Positions 1 through 9,895 are shown, counted from the first letter of the stretch. The stretch is DNA of 64,000 bases from Pelolinea submarina (GCF_003966975.1 NZ_AP018437.1:3286001-3350000); one strand, 5' to 3'. The notes: a model not told the origin generated them from the letters alone. A program made the numbers and translations.

Positions 1-2496
1 GCACTTTCGGAAGCAGAAAAACGTTATCGCCAGCTCTATGAAGGGGTAATTGATGGAATCATCGCAATCGATCTTTCAGGAAAGATAGTTGACTACAATC
101 CATCTCTGTCTAATCTACTCCAATATTCCGAGTCCGAGTTCAAAGCACTGACAATATGGGACATTACTCCTGAAAAATGGCATGAAGATACAAGGAAAAT
201 ACAGAAACAGATACTGACCAAGGGTTATTCCAACCTGGTTGAAAAAGAGTATCTACGTAAAGACGGTCTTGCCATTCCCGTTGAGATAATTGGATTTGTC
301 AGCCAGGATGCCCTGGGGGAAACGATCGGTATGTGGGCCTTTGTTCGAGACATTTCCGAAAAGAAAAATACGGAAGCAACCCTAAGACGCCAATTGCAGG
401 AAGTTACCACACTGCATGGCATTGCCAGCGCCGGAACCGAAGCAACCAGCATTGACGAGCTTATTCAGAAAACGACAGAAATTCTACAGCAAACGTTATA
501 TACCAATAACTTTGGAATTCTGCTTTATGACTCCATAAAAAGTACTCTTAAACCTCATTTTTCCTACATCGGCCTTGATGAAAATCGCAGAGCGAAAGAC
601 GAATCGATAAAAAAAGGAATCACCGGCAGAACGGTGCGCACGAAAAAGGGACAGAACGTACCGGACGTTAAAACAGATGCAGATTACCTGGAAGCCAATC
701 CAAGAACCTGCTCTGAACTTTCTATACCGATAGTTGTCAATAAAAAAGTCTTCGGTGTTATCAATTCAGAAAGTGATAAACCGAATTATTATACGGATGC
801 GGATCGGAAACTATTAACTACCCTCTCCAATCAACTGGCAATTGCAATTGAAAAAATCCAGTTATTCGAAGCAGAAAAACAGCATACCAAAGAAATTACG
901 GCGCTTTATGACACCGCATTGGCCACCAGCAGTGAATTGGAGACGGATACACTTTATCAAAAACTGTATCAGGAAGTGAAAGAATTATTTCCTTTGGATG
1001 TTTTTTCATTGGTTCGTTACGATCAATTAGCAGAAACCTTTGAAATAGCATATCTGAAAGAGAACGATAGATTAATCCAGGAATTTATCGGCAGAAAATT
1101 CAACCAGGAAGACAGCATTCTTTACAGAAAGGTGGTTCTGGAACAAAAGCCGCTCCTAAGCCGTGACCTGGTAAAAGAGAAAATCCCTCAAAGTACGCAA
1201 ATAAGCGAAGAGAAGAAGATTCATTCCTGGCTGGGAGTACCGCTAATAACGCGCGGTTACGTCATCGGCGCTATCAGCGTTGAAGCTTTTGAATCGGGTG
1301 TTTTCAACGAAAATCACCGCAGATTATTGGAATCCATCGCTGCGCAAGCTGCCATCGCTTTGGATAACGCCCGCTTGCTTGAACAAACCCACAGCCAGAT
1401 CGAAAGATTGGCAGCACTGCACGATATCGATTTGGTAATCAACTCCAGCCTCGATTTACGTGTCACACTAAATATCTTGTTGGACCAGGTGGTGGAGAAG
1501 CTGAGCGTGGACGCTGCCGCCGTGCTGCTGCTCAACCCCCGATCGCAAATTCTGGAGTACACCGCCAGCCGAGGGTTCCACACCCACATCATTGAACAAT
1601 ATCACCTGCGCATGGGGGAAGGTATCTCCGGACAAGCAGCCATGGAACGGCATTTGGTGCAAGCGTTGAATTTAAATGAATTGGAAGACGATCTGGCCTA
1701 TACCAACCTGATGCAAGAGGAAGGTTTCGCCAGTTACTACAGCGTTCCCCTGGTCGCCAAGGGCCAAATAAAAGGGGTTTTGGATCTGTTCAACCGCACT
1801 CCTCTGAACCCCGATCAGGAATGGTTCAACTTCCTGGAAACGCTGGCCGGTCAGGCAGCCATTGCCATCGACAACACCAGCTTGTTGGAAGATCTTCACC
1901 GCACCAATGTGGAATTATCCCTGGCCTATGATACAACCCTGGAAGGCTGGTCCAAAGCACTCGACTTGCGCGATAAAGAAACTGAGGGTCATACCCAGCG
2001 AGTAGTGGATATGACCCTGCGAATTGCCCAATCTATGGGTATTGATAATGAAGATTTAACCCATATCCGCCGCGGCGCTTTGCTGCACGATATCGGCAAA
2101 ATGGGCATTCCGGATTCCATCTTGTTGAAACCCGGTCCCCTATCAGATGACGAATGGGAAGTGATGAAACGCCATCCTGTTTATGCTCATGATCTCCTCT
2201 TCCCCATTACGCACTTAAGGTCAGCATTGGAAATTCCGTATCACCATCATGAGAAATGGAACGGATTGGGTTACCCGCTGGGCCTTAAAGGAGAGCAAAT
2301 ACCTTTACCAGCCAGAATATTCGCAGTCGTCGACGTTTGGGATGCGCTGACATCCGATCGTCCCTACCGAAAAGCCTGGACATCAAAAAAAGCCTTGGAG
2401 TATATTCGTGAACAAAGCGGCACCCAGTTTGATCCAAAAGTAGTTGATGTATTCCTCTCTCTAATCAAGAGTGAATTAATCAATCACACCGAGTAA
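1..2496 (+). CDS. PAS-GAF-GAF-GAF-HD-GYP protein, probable cyclic-di-GMP phosphodiesterase (5' end missing)
   Basis: The reading frame is open from base 1, so the start lies outside the window; 831 residues are visible. Visible residues 1-120 form a PAS domain (AIDLSGKIVDYNPSLSNLL, then REDISEKK-like ending RDISEKKN). Three GAF modules follow at about 135-285, 300-460 and 470-630. The C-terminal 650-825 is an HD-GYP domain: HD at 696-697 within LLHDIGKMG, then HHEKWNGLGYP with the GYP triplet intact. HD-GYP domains hydrolyse c-di-GMP to pGpG or GMP; the metal-binding His/Asp residues look complete, so activity is likely. No transmembrane segment is visible, though one could lie in the missing part. 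It is followed after 14 bases by a diguanylate cyclase gene, so the two probably form a c-di-GMP turnover pair. The input ligand is unknown. Confidence 0.9.
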   Translation, partial: ALSEAEKRYRQLYEGVIDGIIAIDLSGKIVDYNPSLSNLLQYSESEFKALTIWDITPEKWHEDTRKIQKQILTKGYSNLVEKEYLRKDGLAIPVEIIGFVSQDALGETIGMWAFVRDISEKKNTEATLRRQLQEVTTLHGIASAGTEATSIDELIQKTTEILQQTLYTNNFGILLYDSIKSTLKPHFSYIGLDENRRAKDESIKKGITGRTVRTKKGQNVPDVKTDADYLEANPRTCSELSIPIVVNKKVFGVINSESDKPNYYTDADRKLLTTLSNQLAIAIEKIQLFEAEKQHTKEITALYDTALATSSELETDTLYQKLYQEVKELFPLDVFSLVRYDQLAETFEIAYLKENDRLIQEFIGRKFNQEDSILYRKVVLEQKPLLSRDLVKEKIPQSTQISEEKKIHSWLGVPLITRGYVIGAISVEAFESGVFNENHRRLLESIAAQAAIALDNARLLEQTHSQIERLAALHDIDLVINSSLDLRVTLNILLDQVVEKLSVDAAAVLLLNPRSQILEYTASRGFHTHIIEQYHLRMGEGISGQAAMERHLVQALNLNELEDDLAYTNLMQEEGFASYYSVPLVAKGQIKGVLDLFNRTPLNPDQEWFNFLETLAGQAAIAIDNTSLLEDLHRTNVELSLAYDTTLEGWSKALDLRDKETEGHTQRVVDMTLRIAQSMGIDNEDLTHIRRGALLHDIGKMGIPDSILLKPGPLSDDEWEVMKRHPVYAHDLLFPITHLRSALEIPYHHHEKWNGLGYPLGLKGEQIPLPARIFAVVDVWDALTSDRPYRKAWTSKKALEYIREQSGTQFDPKVVDVFLSLIKSELINHTE

Positions 2497-2510
2497 ATTT
2501 TCTTTTTCCA

Positions 2511-5500
2511 ATGACCTTACGGAAGAAAACTTTTTTAAGCATCCTCATGGCTACCATGTTCATCATGGTTGTCTTCGGTGTATTAGCAAAAACAGTCTTT
2601 ATAAATAGTTATCGAGAGCTAGAGCTTGATGAAATCCGATCAGATGTAAGCCATATTGTCTCTACGATAAACAACAAAGAAGGGAATCTTGCCGCCCTTA
2701 CCAATGATTGGTCTGCCTGGGATGATACCTACCAATTCATGCTGGACGGAAATCAGGATTACCTGGATTCAAATTTGGTCAACGGGACCTTTGAAGGATT
2801 AGGTATCAATATAATTCTCTTTCTGGATACTGAAGGCAATATCATTTACCAGAAAGCATACGATCTGGAAGATAAGCAGGTCATTGCCGTTCCTGAGGAC
2901 ATAAAGGACTACCTGCGGATAAATCCAGATTTAGTCCATCTCAATGGTCAAACACCTGAAAACAGCTTTTTAATCAGCAATAATATTCCGGTGATGCTCA
3001 GTTTTTCTCCCATCCTGACCAGTCAGGATACAGGGCCCAGCCGTGGAACTCTAGTCTTCGGTAAATTTATTCAGGGAGATTTATATAATCAAATCGCGAG
3101 CATAACCGACGCAACTTTTTTATTGCTGCCCTATAACCCGGAGCTGATTCCGAGCAACAGTCAACTGATTTACCTTGATGATGCTCAAGAGAATGAATTT
3201 TTCCTGCATACCTCGAACAATCAAGAGATGGAAATCTATTCTTTAATAAAAGACTTCAAAGGGAATCCGGTATTCATCATCGAACTGAGGAAAAATCGTT
3301 CAATTTATCAACAGGGTTTAGCCAGTATTCGAAACATGATATTTGCGATAATCCTGACCAGTCTCAGCACCGGCGGAATAATCCTCACAATGCTCGATCG
3401 GAGTCTATTATCCCGCCTGGCAACGTTAATCGAAACTATCGGCGTTTTCCGTTCAGACCCTAAAGAGAGTTTGTCCACAGAATTGCCCGGAAATGATGAA
3501 CTCTCAAAATTATCCCTAGAAATTAACCAGACACTCCACCATTTGCTTAATGCGCAGCATCAGCTTAAGCAAAACCTTGAGTACGAAAGTTTTATTGTTG
3601 ATATTTCAACGAAATTTATTAATCTGCCTATTACACAGATAGACAAAGCTATCCAATTGGTATTGGAGACAACCGGTACACAGATTGGAGCGGAGGCAGG
3701 TCAGGTCCTTATATTTGATAATAAAGGCCACCAAATTCCCAGCGAAATTTATGACTGGCAAGTAGAGGACAAATATTCTTTAAAAAAGAAGATCGATACC
3801 CAATTAATCAAATCCTTTTCCTGGGGCAGGCGGAAATTTCGAGAAAAGGTAAATATTATATTTTCCGATTTTAAAGACCTCCCCAATTCCGCGGATGCTG
3901 AAAAAGCTTTTTGCGTGGCCAATCACATCTTATCCGCAATCTGTATACCGCTAAAATTCTCGGATGGTTTTAGCGGGATGATCTTTTTTGAGACATTCAC
4001 TCATTTTCATACGTGGGATGAACAAACCGCCAACATTCTCGAGATTATCGCAAACATCCTCACCAACGCCATTGACCGAAGACAAAACGAAAAGCAACTC
4101 CAGCAAAGCCAACAATTCCAATTTCGCCTTAACCAAATTACAAAAACCAGTATCGCCAAAGATAACTGTGACGCATCCATGCGCGCATTATCCCGTCACC
4201 TGAAATCTTTAATTGATTCCGATCGGGCTTTTCTGGTGCTATTAAAAGATACGAGAACTTGTGATATTTTTGAATCCGGGAAAAAATTTCCGAATGGCCC
4301 TGATATCGATGCAACCATCCAATACTTGAAAAAACAAAATCAAAAAGATATATTGATTTTTGACGAAACAGAAAAGAGGGAGTTCAAAAAAAGACCCGAG
4401 TTGAATTGGTTGGGTGAATCAGTCATCATTGTTCCGCTTAAGGGAAAAAAGCAACACATGGGTTGGATCATACTGGCTGACACAAAAACCCGTTACTATA
4501 ACAACCTGGAGTTGAATATTTGCCGGCAAGCAGGCAGTCAGGTAACGCTATCGATAATAAAGATTCTTTCTTTGGAGGAATCGCAGGAAATATCCAGAGA
4601 ATTACGCGATCTGAGATCAACCATCGCCGATATTTCCTCGGAATTGGTGTTAAAAAAGCTGCAAGAGACTATCCTGGAACATGCCATCAAGCTTATTAAA
4701 GGAGAGGCCGGAGTATTCTATACTTTCAATGAAAGTTCACGTGAATTAGATTTCACCAATTCACTTAACATAAAGAAATCATTTACTCCAACTTCAGTAA
4801 AATGGGGACAAGGGGTATCGGGAAGAGCTATTCAATTTAAAAAGACCCTATTCATCCACAATTACTCCAATTGGAAATTCTGCCTTCCGAATGAGAATGG
4901 TTTAGAAATTCATTCAACCATCGCAACGCCCTTGTTTATCGGAGAACGAATCTTAGGGTGTCTGGTCATATTCCAGTACAACAAGGCGCTCAACTTTACA
5001 AAAAATGATCAGCATTTATTAGATATTTTTGCTCAGCATGCCTCCATATCCATTGATAATGCCACGCTGTTTGAGCAAATGCAGAGAATGGCCCGTTATG
5101 ATGAAGTAACCGGACTTCTCAATCGGAGGGCATTATACGAAACTGGGGAATATGAATTGGCCAGAGCGAATCGGCTGGATCGCTCGATAGCAGTGGCAAT
5201 GGTAGATTTGGATAATTACAAAGAAATTAACGATAACTACAATCACCTCATTGGTGATAAGGTCTTAAAAGAAATCTCGCGCCTATTTCGAGAAAATGTT
5301 CGTAACATCGATATTGTCGGGCGTTATGGTGGGGATGAATGCGTTATTATCATGCCGGAGACAGATATTGAGAATGCTTACGCCGCTATAGAACGGATTC
5401 GGAGTGTACTTGAAAACCAAGCCATAATAGTAGATGAAAATCAATTCCACATTACTGCATGTTTTGGAATATCCGTTTATAAAGAAAAACCACCGTCATT

Positions 5501-5588
5501 GGAGAGAATTATTGACGAAGCCGATACAGCCATGTATGCAGCTAAAGAAGCGGGGCGAAATGCTATACGCGTTTTTCAAAAATTATAA
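2511..5588 (+). CDS. CHASE4-GAF-GGDEF membrane diguanylate cyclase
   Basis: 1025 residues. A membrane helix at about 8-30 is followed by an extracytoplasmic CHASE4 sensor (DWSAWDDTYQF, residues about 60-75) and a second helix at about 276-298. Three GAF-like segments cover about 360-520, 545-690 and 705-855. The C-terminal 865-1022 is a GGDEF domain whose signature reads GGDEC (residues 940-944), with Cys replacing the usual Phe. The inhibitory I-site RxxD is present as RNID (931-934), five residues upstream. The fold suggests synthesis of c-di-GMP from two GTP with product inhibition. The ATG lies 14 bases after the preceding stop with only a weak ribosome site, so translation may be coupled to the HD-GYP gene. 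Whether the Cys variant keeps activity cannot be judged from sequence alone. Confidence 0.88.
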   Translation: MTLRKKTFLSILMATMFIMVVFGVLAKTVFINSYRELELDEIRSDVSHIVSTINNKEGNLAALTNDWSAWDDTYQFMLDGNQDYLDSNLVNGTFEGLGINIILFLDTEGNIIYQKAYDLEDKQVIAVPEDIKDYLRINPDLVHLNGQTPENSFLISNNIPVMLSFSPILTSQDTGPSRGTLVFGKFIQGDLYNQIASITDATFLLLPYNPELIPSNSQLIYLDDAQENEFFLHTSNNQEMEIYSLIKDFKGNPVFIIELRKNRSIYQQGLASIRNMIFAIILTSLSTGGIILTMLDRSLLSRLATLIETIGVFRSDPKESLSTELPGNDELSKLSLEINQTLHHLLNAQHQLKQNLEYESFIVDISTKFINLPITQIDKAIQLVLETTGTQIGAEAGQVLIFDNKGHQIPSEIYDWQVEDKYSLKKKIDTQLIKSFSWGRRKFREKVNIIFSDFKDLPNSADAEKAFCVANHILSAICIPLKFSDGFSGMIFFETFTHFHTWDEQTANILEIIANILTNAIDRRQNEKQLQQSQQFQFRLNQITKTSIAKDNCDASMRALSRHLKSLIDSDRAFLVLLKDTRTCDIFESGKKFPNGPDIDATIQYLKKQNQKDILIFDETEKREFKKRPELNWLGESVIIVPLKGKKQHMGWIILADTKTRYYNNLELNICRQAGSQVTLSIIKILSLEESQEISRELRDLRSTIADISSELVLKKLQETILEHAIKLIKGEAGVFYTFNESSRELDFTNSLNIKKSFTPTSVKWGQGVSGRAIQFKKTLFIHNYSNWKFCLPNENGLEIHSTIATPLFIGERILGCLVIFQYNKALNFTKNDQHLLDIFAQHASISIDNATLFEQMQRMARYDEVTGLLNRRALYETGEYELARANRLDRSIAVAMVDLDNYKEINDNYNHLIGDKVLKEISRLFRENVRNIDIVGRYGGDECVIIMPETDIENAYAAIERIRSVLENQAIIVDENQFHITACFGISVYKEKPPSLERIIDEADTAMYAAKEAGRNAIRVFQKL

Positions 5589-5597
5589 ACTTCCAAT

Positions 5598-5625
5598 TTG
5601 ACAAATTTTATTCCTCGGGTAATCT
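5598..5625 (+). promoter_or_regulatory. Possible sigma-70 promoter for the PEBP gene
   Basis: TTGACA (5598-5603) and TAATCT (5620-5625) are separated by 16 bases, about 30 bases upstream of the PEBP start. A second TTGATA follows at 5630. No terminator is visible between the cyclase stop and this site. Confidence 0.4.
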
Positions 5626-5655
5626 TAATTTGATACGAAATATAAGGAGGAAGCG

Positions 5656-6111
5656 ATGAAGATCACCAGCACCGCATTCAATGATGGCACGCCTATTCCA
5701 CCCAAGTACACCTGTGATGGAGAGGATACATCCATTCCCCTGAAGTGGCAGGATGTTCCGGATAACGCAAAAAGTCTGGCGTTGATCATGGTCGACCCGG
5801 ACGCGCCCAGGGGCACCTGGGTCCATTGGGTCATGTACAACCTGCCGGCTGAACAGGGAGAACTGGCTGAGGGACAACCCATCGCCGCGGTTCTGCCCAA
5901 CGGCGCAATTCAGGGAAAAAACACTTCCGGTGAAATCGGCTACTCCGGTCCCTGCCCTCCGGACAGACAGCACCGCTATTTCTTCAAACTCTATGCCCTC
6001 GACTGCATGCTGGAAAAACAGACCGGTATGACCAAAGCCGCGCTATTGGAAGCTATGCAAGGACATATCCTGGAAGAATGCCAAACCTTCGGCGTGTATG
6101 ACAGAAGATAA
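5656..6111 (+). CDS. YbhB/YbcL-type PEBP (Raf kinase inhibitor-like) family protein
   Basis: 151 residues, the usual length for bacterial YbhB/YbcL proteins. The start is fixed by a strong AAGGAGGAAG ribosome site. The family signature DPDAPRGTWVHWVMYNLP is near residues 44-61, and the second anion-pocket motif YSGPCPP is near 95-101, followed by HRYFFKLYALD. No signal peptide is seen, so it is probably cytoplasmic. PEBP-fold proteins bind phosphate-like or small organic anions; the bacterial role is not established. mscL follows after 21 bases, so the two are likely co-transcribed. Confidence 0.92.
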   Translation: MKITSTAFNDGTPIPPKYTCDGEDTSIPLKWQDVPDNAKSLALIMVDPDAPRGTWVHWVMYNLPAEQGELAEGQPIAAVLPNGAIQGKNTSGEIGYSGPCPPDRQHRYFFKLYALDCMLEKQTGMTKAALLEAMQGHILEECQTFGVYDRR

Positions 6112-6132
6112 ACAGGGAAAAAGGAGTTAGGA

Positions 6133-6567
6133 TTGTTAAAAGAATTCAAAAAATTTGCCGTGCGGGGGAATGTGATTGACCTGGCCATCGGCGTAATCAT
6201 CGGCGGCGCGTTTGGAAAAATTGTGACCTCGTTCGTGAACGATATCCTCATGCCACCCTTTGGGCTGCTGCTGGGGAAAGTCGATTTCAGCAATCTCTAC
6301 ATCAACCTGAGCGGCGGCTATTACGATTCATTGGCGCAGGCGCAGGAAGCCGGGGCGGTAACACTGAATTACGGCTTGTTCATCAACACCTTGATCGATT
6401 TTGTCATCATTGCGTTTGTGATCTTCCTGCTGGTCAGACAAATCAACAAGCTGGAAAAACCCGCGGAAACATCCAAAGAACCCAGCACAAAAGAATGCCC
6501 CTACTGCTATTCTTCCATCTCCATCAAAGCCACACGCTGCCCGGCCTGCACTTCCGAATTGAAATAA
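6133..6567 (+). CDS. mscL: Large-conductance mechanosensitive channel MscL with a C-terminal zinc ribbon
   Basis: 144 residues from a TTG start, chosen because AAGGAG lies 6 bases upstream and the protein then begins [19 protein letters not shown], the conserved MscL N-terminus and TM1. TM2 is near residues 80-102 ([19 protein letters not shown]). The channel opens under membrane tension to release solutes during hypo-osmotic shock. The last about 25 residues carry two CxxC knuckles (ECPYC and RCPAC, 13 residues apart), a zinc-ribbon tail absent from the classical E. coli protein. It would lie in the cytoplasm, where the usual helical bundle sits. Confidence 0.95.
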   Translation: MLKEFKKFAVRGNVIDLAIGVIIGGAFGKIVTSFVNDILMPPFGLLLGKVDFSNLYINLSGGYYDSLAQAQEAGAVTLNYGLFINTLIDFVIIAFVIFLLVRQINKLEKPAETSKEPSTKECPYCYSSISIKATRCPACTSELK

Positions 6568-6611
6568 CCTGCGATTCGCAGGATTAATCATCCTCTAATA
6601 TTAAATAAAAC

Positions 6612-6640
6612 CTGAGTGGTTATAATCAACTCAGATTTTT
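6612..6640 (+). terminator. Terminator after mscL
   Basis: CTGAGT (6612-6617) pairs with ACTCAG (6629-6634) around a short loop and is followed by ATTTTTA. A separate perfect hairpin, CCTGCGATTCGCAGG, lies at 6568-6582 immediately after the stop codon. Confidence 0.5.
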
Positions 6641-6678
6641 ATGAATTAATTGATAAATATTATCCAGGAGGATTACGA

Positions 6679-7653
6679 ATGGAAAAACAGGATTATTTGG
6701 AACTGTATCACCAGATGGTTTTAATCCGCCGCCTGGAAGAGACAGCAGCAGAACTCTACCAGAAAGGTGACATCGGCGGTTTTTTGCACCTGTATATCGG
6801 CCAGGAAGCCGTCAGCACCGGCATTTTGGCTGCCCGTCAGGAACAGGACCGCGTGATTACCGCGTACCGCGACCACGGCGTGGCACTTAACGCCGGCCTG
6901 CCGGTTAACCTGATTATGGCCGAGCTGCTCGGCAAAGAAACGGGCGTCTCGAAAGGCAGAGGCGGATCTATGCACATGGCGGACGTCAGCAAGAATTTTT
7001 GGGGCGGCCACGCCATTGTAGGCGCGCACATCCCCATCGCGGCCGGGTTAGCCCTGGCGGATAAAATGGAAAAACGCGACGGCGTGACCATTTGCATGTT
7101 CGGCGAAGGCGCCACCAACATCGGCTATTTTCACGAAGGGGTAAACCTGGCCAAAGCCTGGGAACTACCGGTCTTGTGGGTGTGTGAGAACAACCATTAC
7201 GGTATGGGCACGCCTCCCTCCAAGGCCTCGGCTGTGTCGGAAATCATCCAGAAAGCCTGCGGCTACGGCATGCCGGCTTACGACGTGGACGGCATGGACG
7301 TGATGGCCGTCAAGAACATGGTTGCAGACCGTTTGGCGGAAATCCGCAAAGGCAGCGGCCCGCAGTTTTTGGAAGTGCTGACCTACCGCTTCCGTGGCCA
7401 CTCTATGGGCGACCCGGAACGCTACCGCACCAAAGAAGAGGTCAAGAAGTTCATCGAGAACGGCCCCATCGACCGGTACCATAAATTCCTGACCGAACAA
7501 AAGATCGCTTCGGAAAAAGAGCTGACCGAGCTCCAAAAGAAAGCGGATAAACAGATCGAAGAAGCGGTCAAGTTCGCGGAGGAAAGCCCCGAACCGGCAG
7601 ACGATACGCTGTTCGACAATATTTACGTGGAAGACCTTGAGGGAGGTGCATAA
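6679..7653 (+). CDS. pdhA: Pyruvate dehydrogenase E1 component, alpha subunit
   Basis: 324 residues. ATG at 6679 is preferred over an upstream in-frame GTG because CAGGAGG lies just before it and homologues begin near YLELYHQMVLIRRLEE. E1 alpha binds thiamine diphosphate: GEGATNIGYFHEGVNLA with ENN about 25 residues later is the TPP motif. RGGSMH and the phosphorylation-loop-like YRFRGHSMGDPERYR are typical of 2-oxo-acid dehydrogenase E1 alpha. With E1 beta it decarboxylates pyruvate and transfers the acetyl group to E2. It is the first gene of a three-gene operon with one-base stop/start overlaps. An acetoin-dehydrogenase role is possible since these subunits look alike, but no other acetoin gene is nearby. 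Confidence 0.9.
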   Translation: MEKQDYLELYHQMVLIRRLEETAAELYQKGDIGGFLHLYIGQEAVSTGILAARQEQDRVITAYRDHGVALNAGLPVNLIMAELLGKETGVSKGRGGSMHMADVSKNFWGGHAIVGAHIPIAAGLALADKMEKRDGVTICMFGEGATNIGYFHEGVNLAKAWELPVLWVCENNHYGMGTPPSKASAVSEIIQKACGYGMPAYDVDGMDVMAVKNMVADRLAEIRKGSGPQFLEVLTYRFRGHSMGDPERYRTKEEVKKFIENGPIDRYHKFLTEQKIASEKELTELQKKADKQIEEAVKFAEESPEPADDTLFDNIYVEDLEGGA

Positions 7654-8627
7654 TGGCAATCATTACCATGCGTGAAGCCATTTCCCAGGCACTCTGGGAA
7701 GAAATGGAACGAGACCCCAAAGTATTTATCATGGGTGAAGAAGTCGGCGTTTGGGGCGGCACTTATGCCGTCACCAAAGGCTTTTTGGATCATTTCGGCG
7801 CGGAACGGGTGCGCGACACCCCCATCGCCGAAGCCGCCATTATCGGCTCGGCCATCGGCGCGGCCATGGCGGGCATGCGGCCGGTAGCCGAATTAATGAC
7901 CATGAACTTCGCCTTCTCCGCCATGGACCACATCGTGAACCAGGCCGCCAAGATCCATTACATGTTCGGCGGCCAGATGAAAGTGCCGCTGGTCATCCGC
8001 GCCCCGGGCGGCGGTGGACGGCAGTTGGCCGCCACACACTCGCAAACCCCCGACGCGCTCTTCGCGCATTTTCCGGGGCTGAAGGTAGTCGCTCCGGGAA
8101 CGCCGGAAGACGCCAAAGGCCTGTTGAAGGCCGCCATCCGCTCGGACGACCCGATCCTTTATATCGAAAACGCGACTGTTTACCAACAGCGCGGCGAGGT
8201 GCCGGACGGTGATTACACCACCCCGATCGGCAAATCCAAAGTGCAGCGTGAAGGCAAGGACGTCACCCTGGTGACCTACTCCAAGATGGTGCCCTATTCC
8301 ATGAAAGCGGCTGATGAATTGGCCAAAGAAGGCATCGACGTTGAGATTGTCGACCTGCGCAGCCTGCGGCCGCTGGACATGGGTCCAGTGATCGAGTCCT
8401 TCAAGCACACCAACCGCGCGGTAATCGCGGAGGAAGGTTGGAAATCGTTCGGCGTGGGCGCCGAAGTAACCGCTCGTATATATGAGGAAGCTTTCGATTA
8501 CGTCGACGCGCCCATTCAGCGCGTCGCGCAAAAGGAAGTTCCCCTGCCTTATAACCGTCATCTGGAACAGCTGGCGCTGCCTCAGGTGGAAGACATCATC
8601 AAAGCAGTAAAGGAGGTGATGAGATAA
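7653..8627 (+). CDS. pdhB: Pyruvate dehydrogenase E1 component, beta subunit
   Basis: 324 residues. The ATG overlaps the E1 alpha stop (TAATG), and GAGGTG lies just upstream, indicating translational coupling. Recognisable features are MREAISQALWEEMERDP, GEEVGVWGGTYAVTKG, FGAERVRDTPIAEAAI and the transketolase C-terminal block with DLRSLRPLD and VIAEEGWKSFGVG. The subunit pairs with E1 alpha in an alpha2beta2 tetramer and completes the TPP pocket. Length and motifs are normal for the family. Confidence 0.92.
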   Translation: MAIITMREAISQALWEEMERDPKVFIMGEEVGVWGGTYAVTKGFLDHFGAERVRDTPIAEAAIIGSAIGAAMAGMRPVAELMTMNFAFSAMDHIVNQAAKIHYMFGGQMKVPLVIRAPGGGGRQLAATHSQTPDALFAHFPGLKVVAPGTPEDAKGLLKAAIRSDDPILYIENATVYQQRGEVPDGDYTTPIGKSKVQREGKDVTLVTYSKMVPYSMKAADELAKEGIDVEIVDLRSLRPLDMGPVIESFKHTNRAVIAEEGWKSFGVGAEVTARIYEEAFDYVDAPIQRVAQKEVPLPYNRHLEQLALPQVEDIIKAVKEVMR

Positions 8628-9895
8628 TGGCTGAAATCATCGAAATGCCCAAATTAGGCTTTGACATGGCCGAAGGCACCCTGGTCAAATGGCTCAAAGA
8701 CGAGGGCGAGAAGATTGAAAAAGGCGACATGCTGGCCGACATCGAGACCGACAAGGCCACGCTGCAGGTGGAATCCTCCGCCAGCGGCGTTGTGCTCAAA
8801 CACCTGGTGGAAGCCAACACAACCGTGCCGATCGCCTCACCCATCGCAGTGATCGCCACGGAGGGTGAGCAGGTCGACTTGGAGCAATTGCTGGGCGGCA
8901 AAGCCCTGCCGGCTGCCAAGGCAGCCCAACCGCAGGAAAGCCAGCCCATCCCATCCGCACCGGCGCCTGGCAGCACAGCGGCAAGCGCCAGCGTGAGTCA
9001 GGAGAGCGGGTTCATTAAAGCTTCGCCAGTGGCCAAAGCCATCGCCGCTGATAAAGCCGTCAACCTGGCTGCCCTCAATGGCAGCGGCCCGGGCGGGCGC
9101 ATTGTCAAGCGTGACGTGGAAGCTGCCCTGCAGTCCGGTTCGGCTAGCCAGGCCGTGCAAAGCAGCCCGGCGCCCGGTATGCCGGCGCCCGCACAGGCGC
9201 AGATCATACCCGGACAGGATACGCGCATTTCGATCAGCCGCCTGCGCGGCGCCATTGGCAAGCGCATGCAGGAATCCAACCAGAATATCCCGCATTTCTT
9301 CCTCACCCGCAGCTATGATGTGGGCAGCCTGATGCAGATGCGCAAGCAGATGAACGAGGGACGCGACAAAGGCAACAAGGTATCGGTGAACGACTTCGTC
9401 GTGCGCGCGATCGCCCTGGCCCTGCGGCAGTTCCCCAACATCAACGCCTCCATCAGCGAGCAGGAGATCATCCAGCACGGCAACATCAACGTGGGTGTGG
9501 CCGTGGCGCTGGATAACGGCCTGCTGACCGTGGTGGTCAAGAACGCCGACCAAAAAGACCTCGACCAGATCGGCTGGGAGACCGGCCAGCTTTCGCAGCG
9601 CGCCCGCGACGGCAAGCTGCGCAACGAGGACATTGAAGGCTCAACCTTTACCATCAGCAACCTGGGCATGTACGGCATAGAGGAATTCTCCGCCATCGTC
9701 AACCCGCCCGAAGCAGCCATCCTGGCTGTGGGCAGCGCCCAGCAAGTGCCGGTGGTTGAAGACGGCGCGTTAAAAACTGGCTGGCGCATGAAAGCCACGC
9801 TGTCGGCCGACCACCGCATCACGGACGGCGCGGAAGCCGCGCGTTTCATGCAGCACCTGGCGCTCTATCTGGAACAACCCTGGCGCCTGGTCTAG
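8627..9895 (+). CDS. pdhC: Pyruvate dehydrogenase E2, dihydrolipoamide acetyltransferase
   Basis: 422 residues, start overlapping the E1 beta stop (TAATG) behind GGAGGTGATG. Domains: one lipoyl domain (1-78; lipoylated Lys43 in ETDKATL), an Ala/Pro/Gln linker, a peripheral subunit-binding domain (about 125-165, ASPVAKAIA to GRIVKRDVEAAL), a second linker, and a catalytic domain (about 195-422) ending in ADHRITDGAEAARF, the His/Asp active-site motif. It moves the acetyl group from lipoate to CoA. No lipoamide dehydrogenase (E3) follows; a terminator closes the operon, so E3 must be encoded elsewhere. Confidence 0.93.
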   Translation: MAEIIEMPKLGFDMAEGTLVKWLKDEGEKIEKGDMLADIETDKATLQVESSASGVVLKHLVEANTTVPIASPIAVIATEGEQVDLEQLLGGKALPAAKAAQPQESQPIPSAPAPGSTAASASVSQESGFIKASPVAKAIAADKAVNLAALNGSGPGGRIVKRDVEAALQSGSASQAVQSSPAPGMPAPAQAQIIPGQDTRISISRLRGAIGKRMQESNQNIPHFFLTRSYDVGSLMQMRKQMNEGRDKGNKVSVNDFVVRAIALALRQFPNINASISEQEIIQHGNINVGVAVALDNGLLTVVVKNADQKDLDQIGWETGQLSQRARDGKLRNEDIEGSTFTISNLGMYGIEEFSAIVNPPEAAILAVGSAQQVPVVEDGALKTGWRMKATLSADHRITDGAEAARFMQHLALYLEQPWRLV

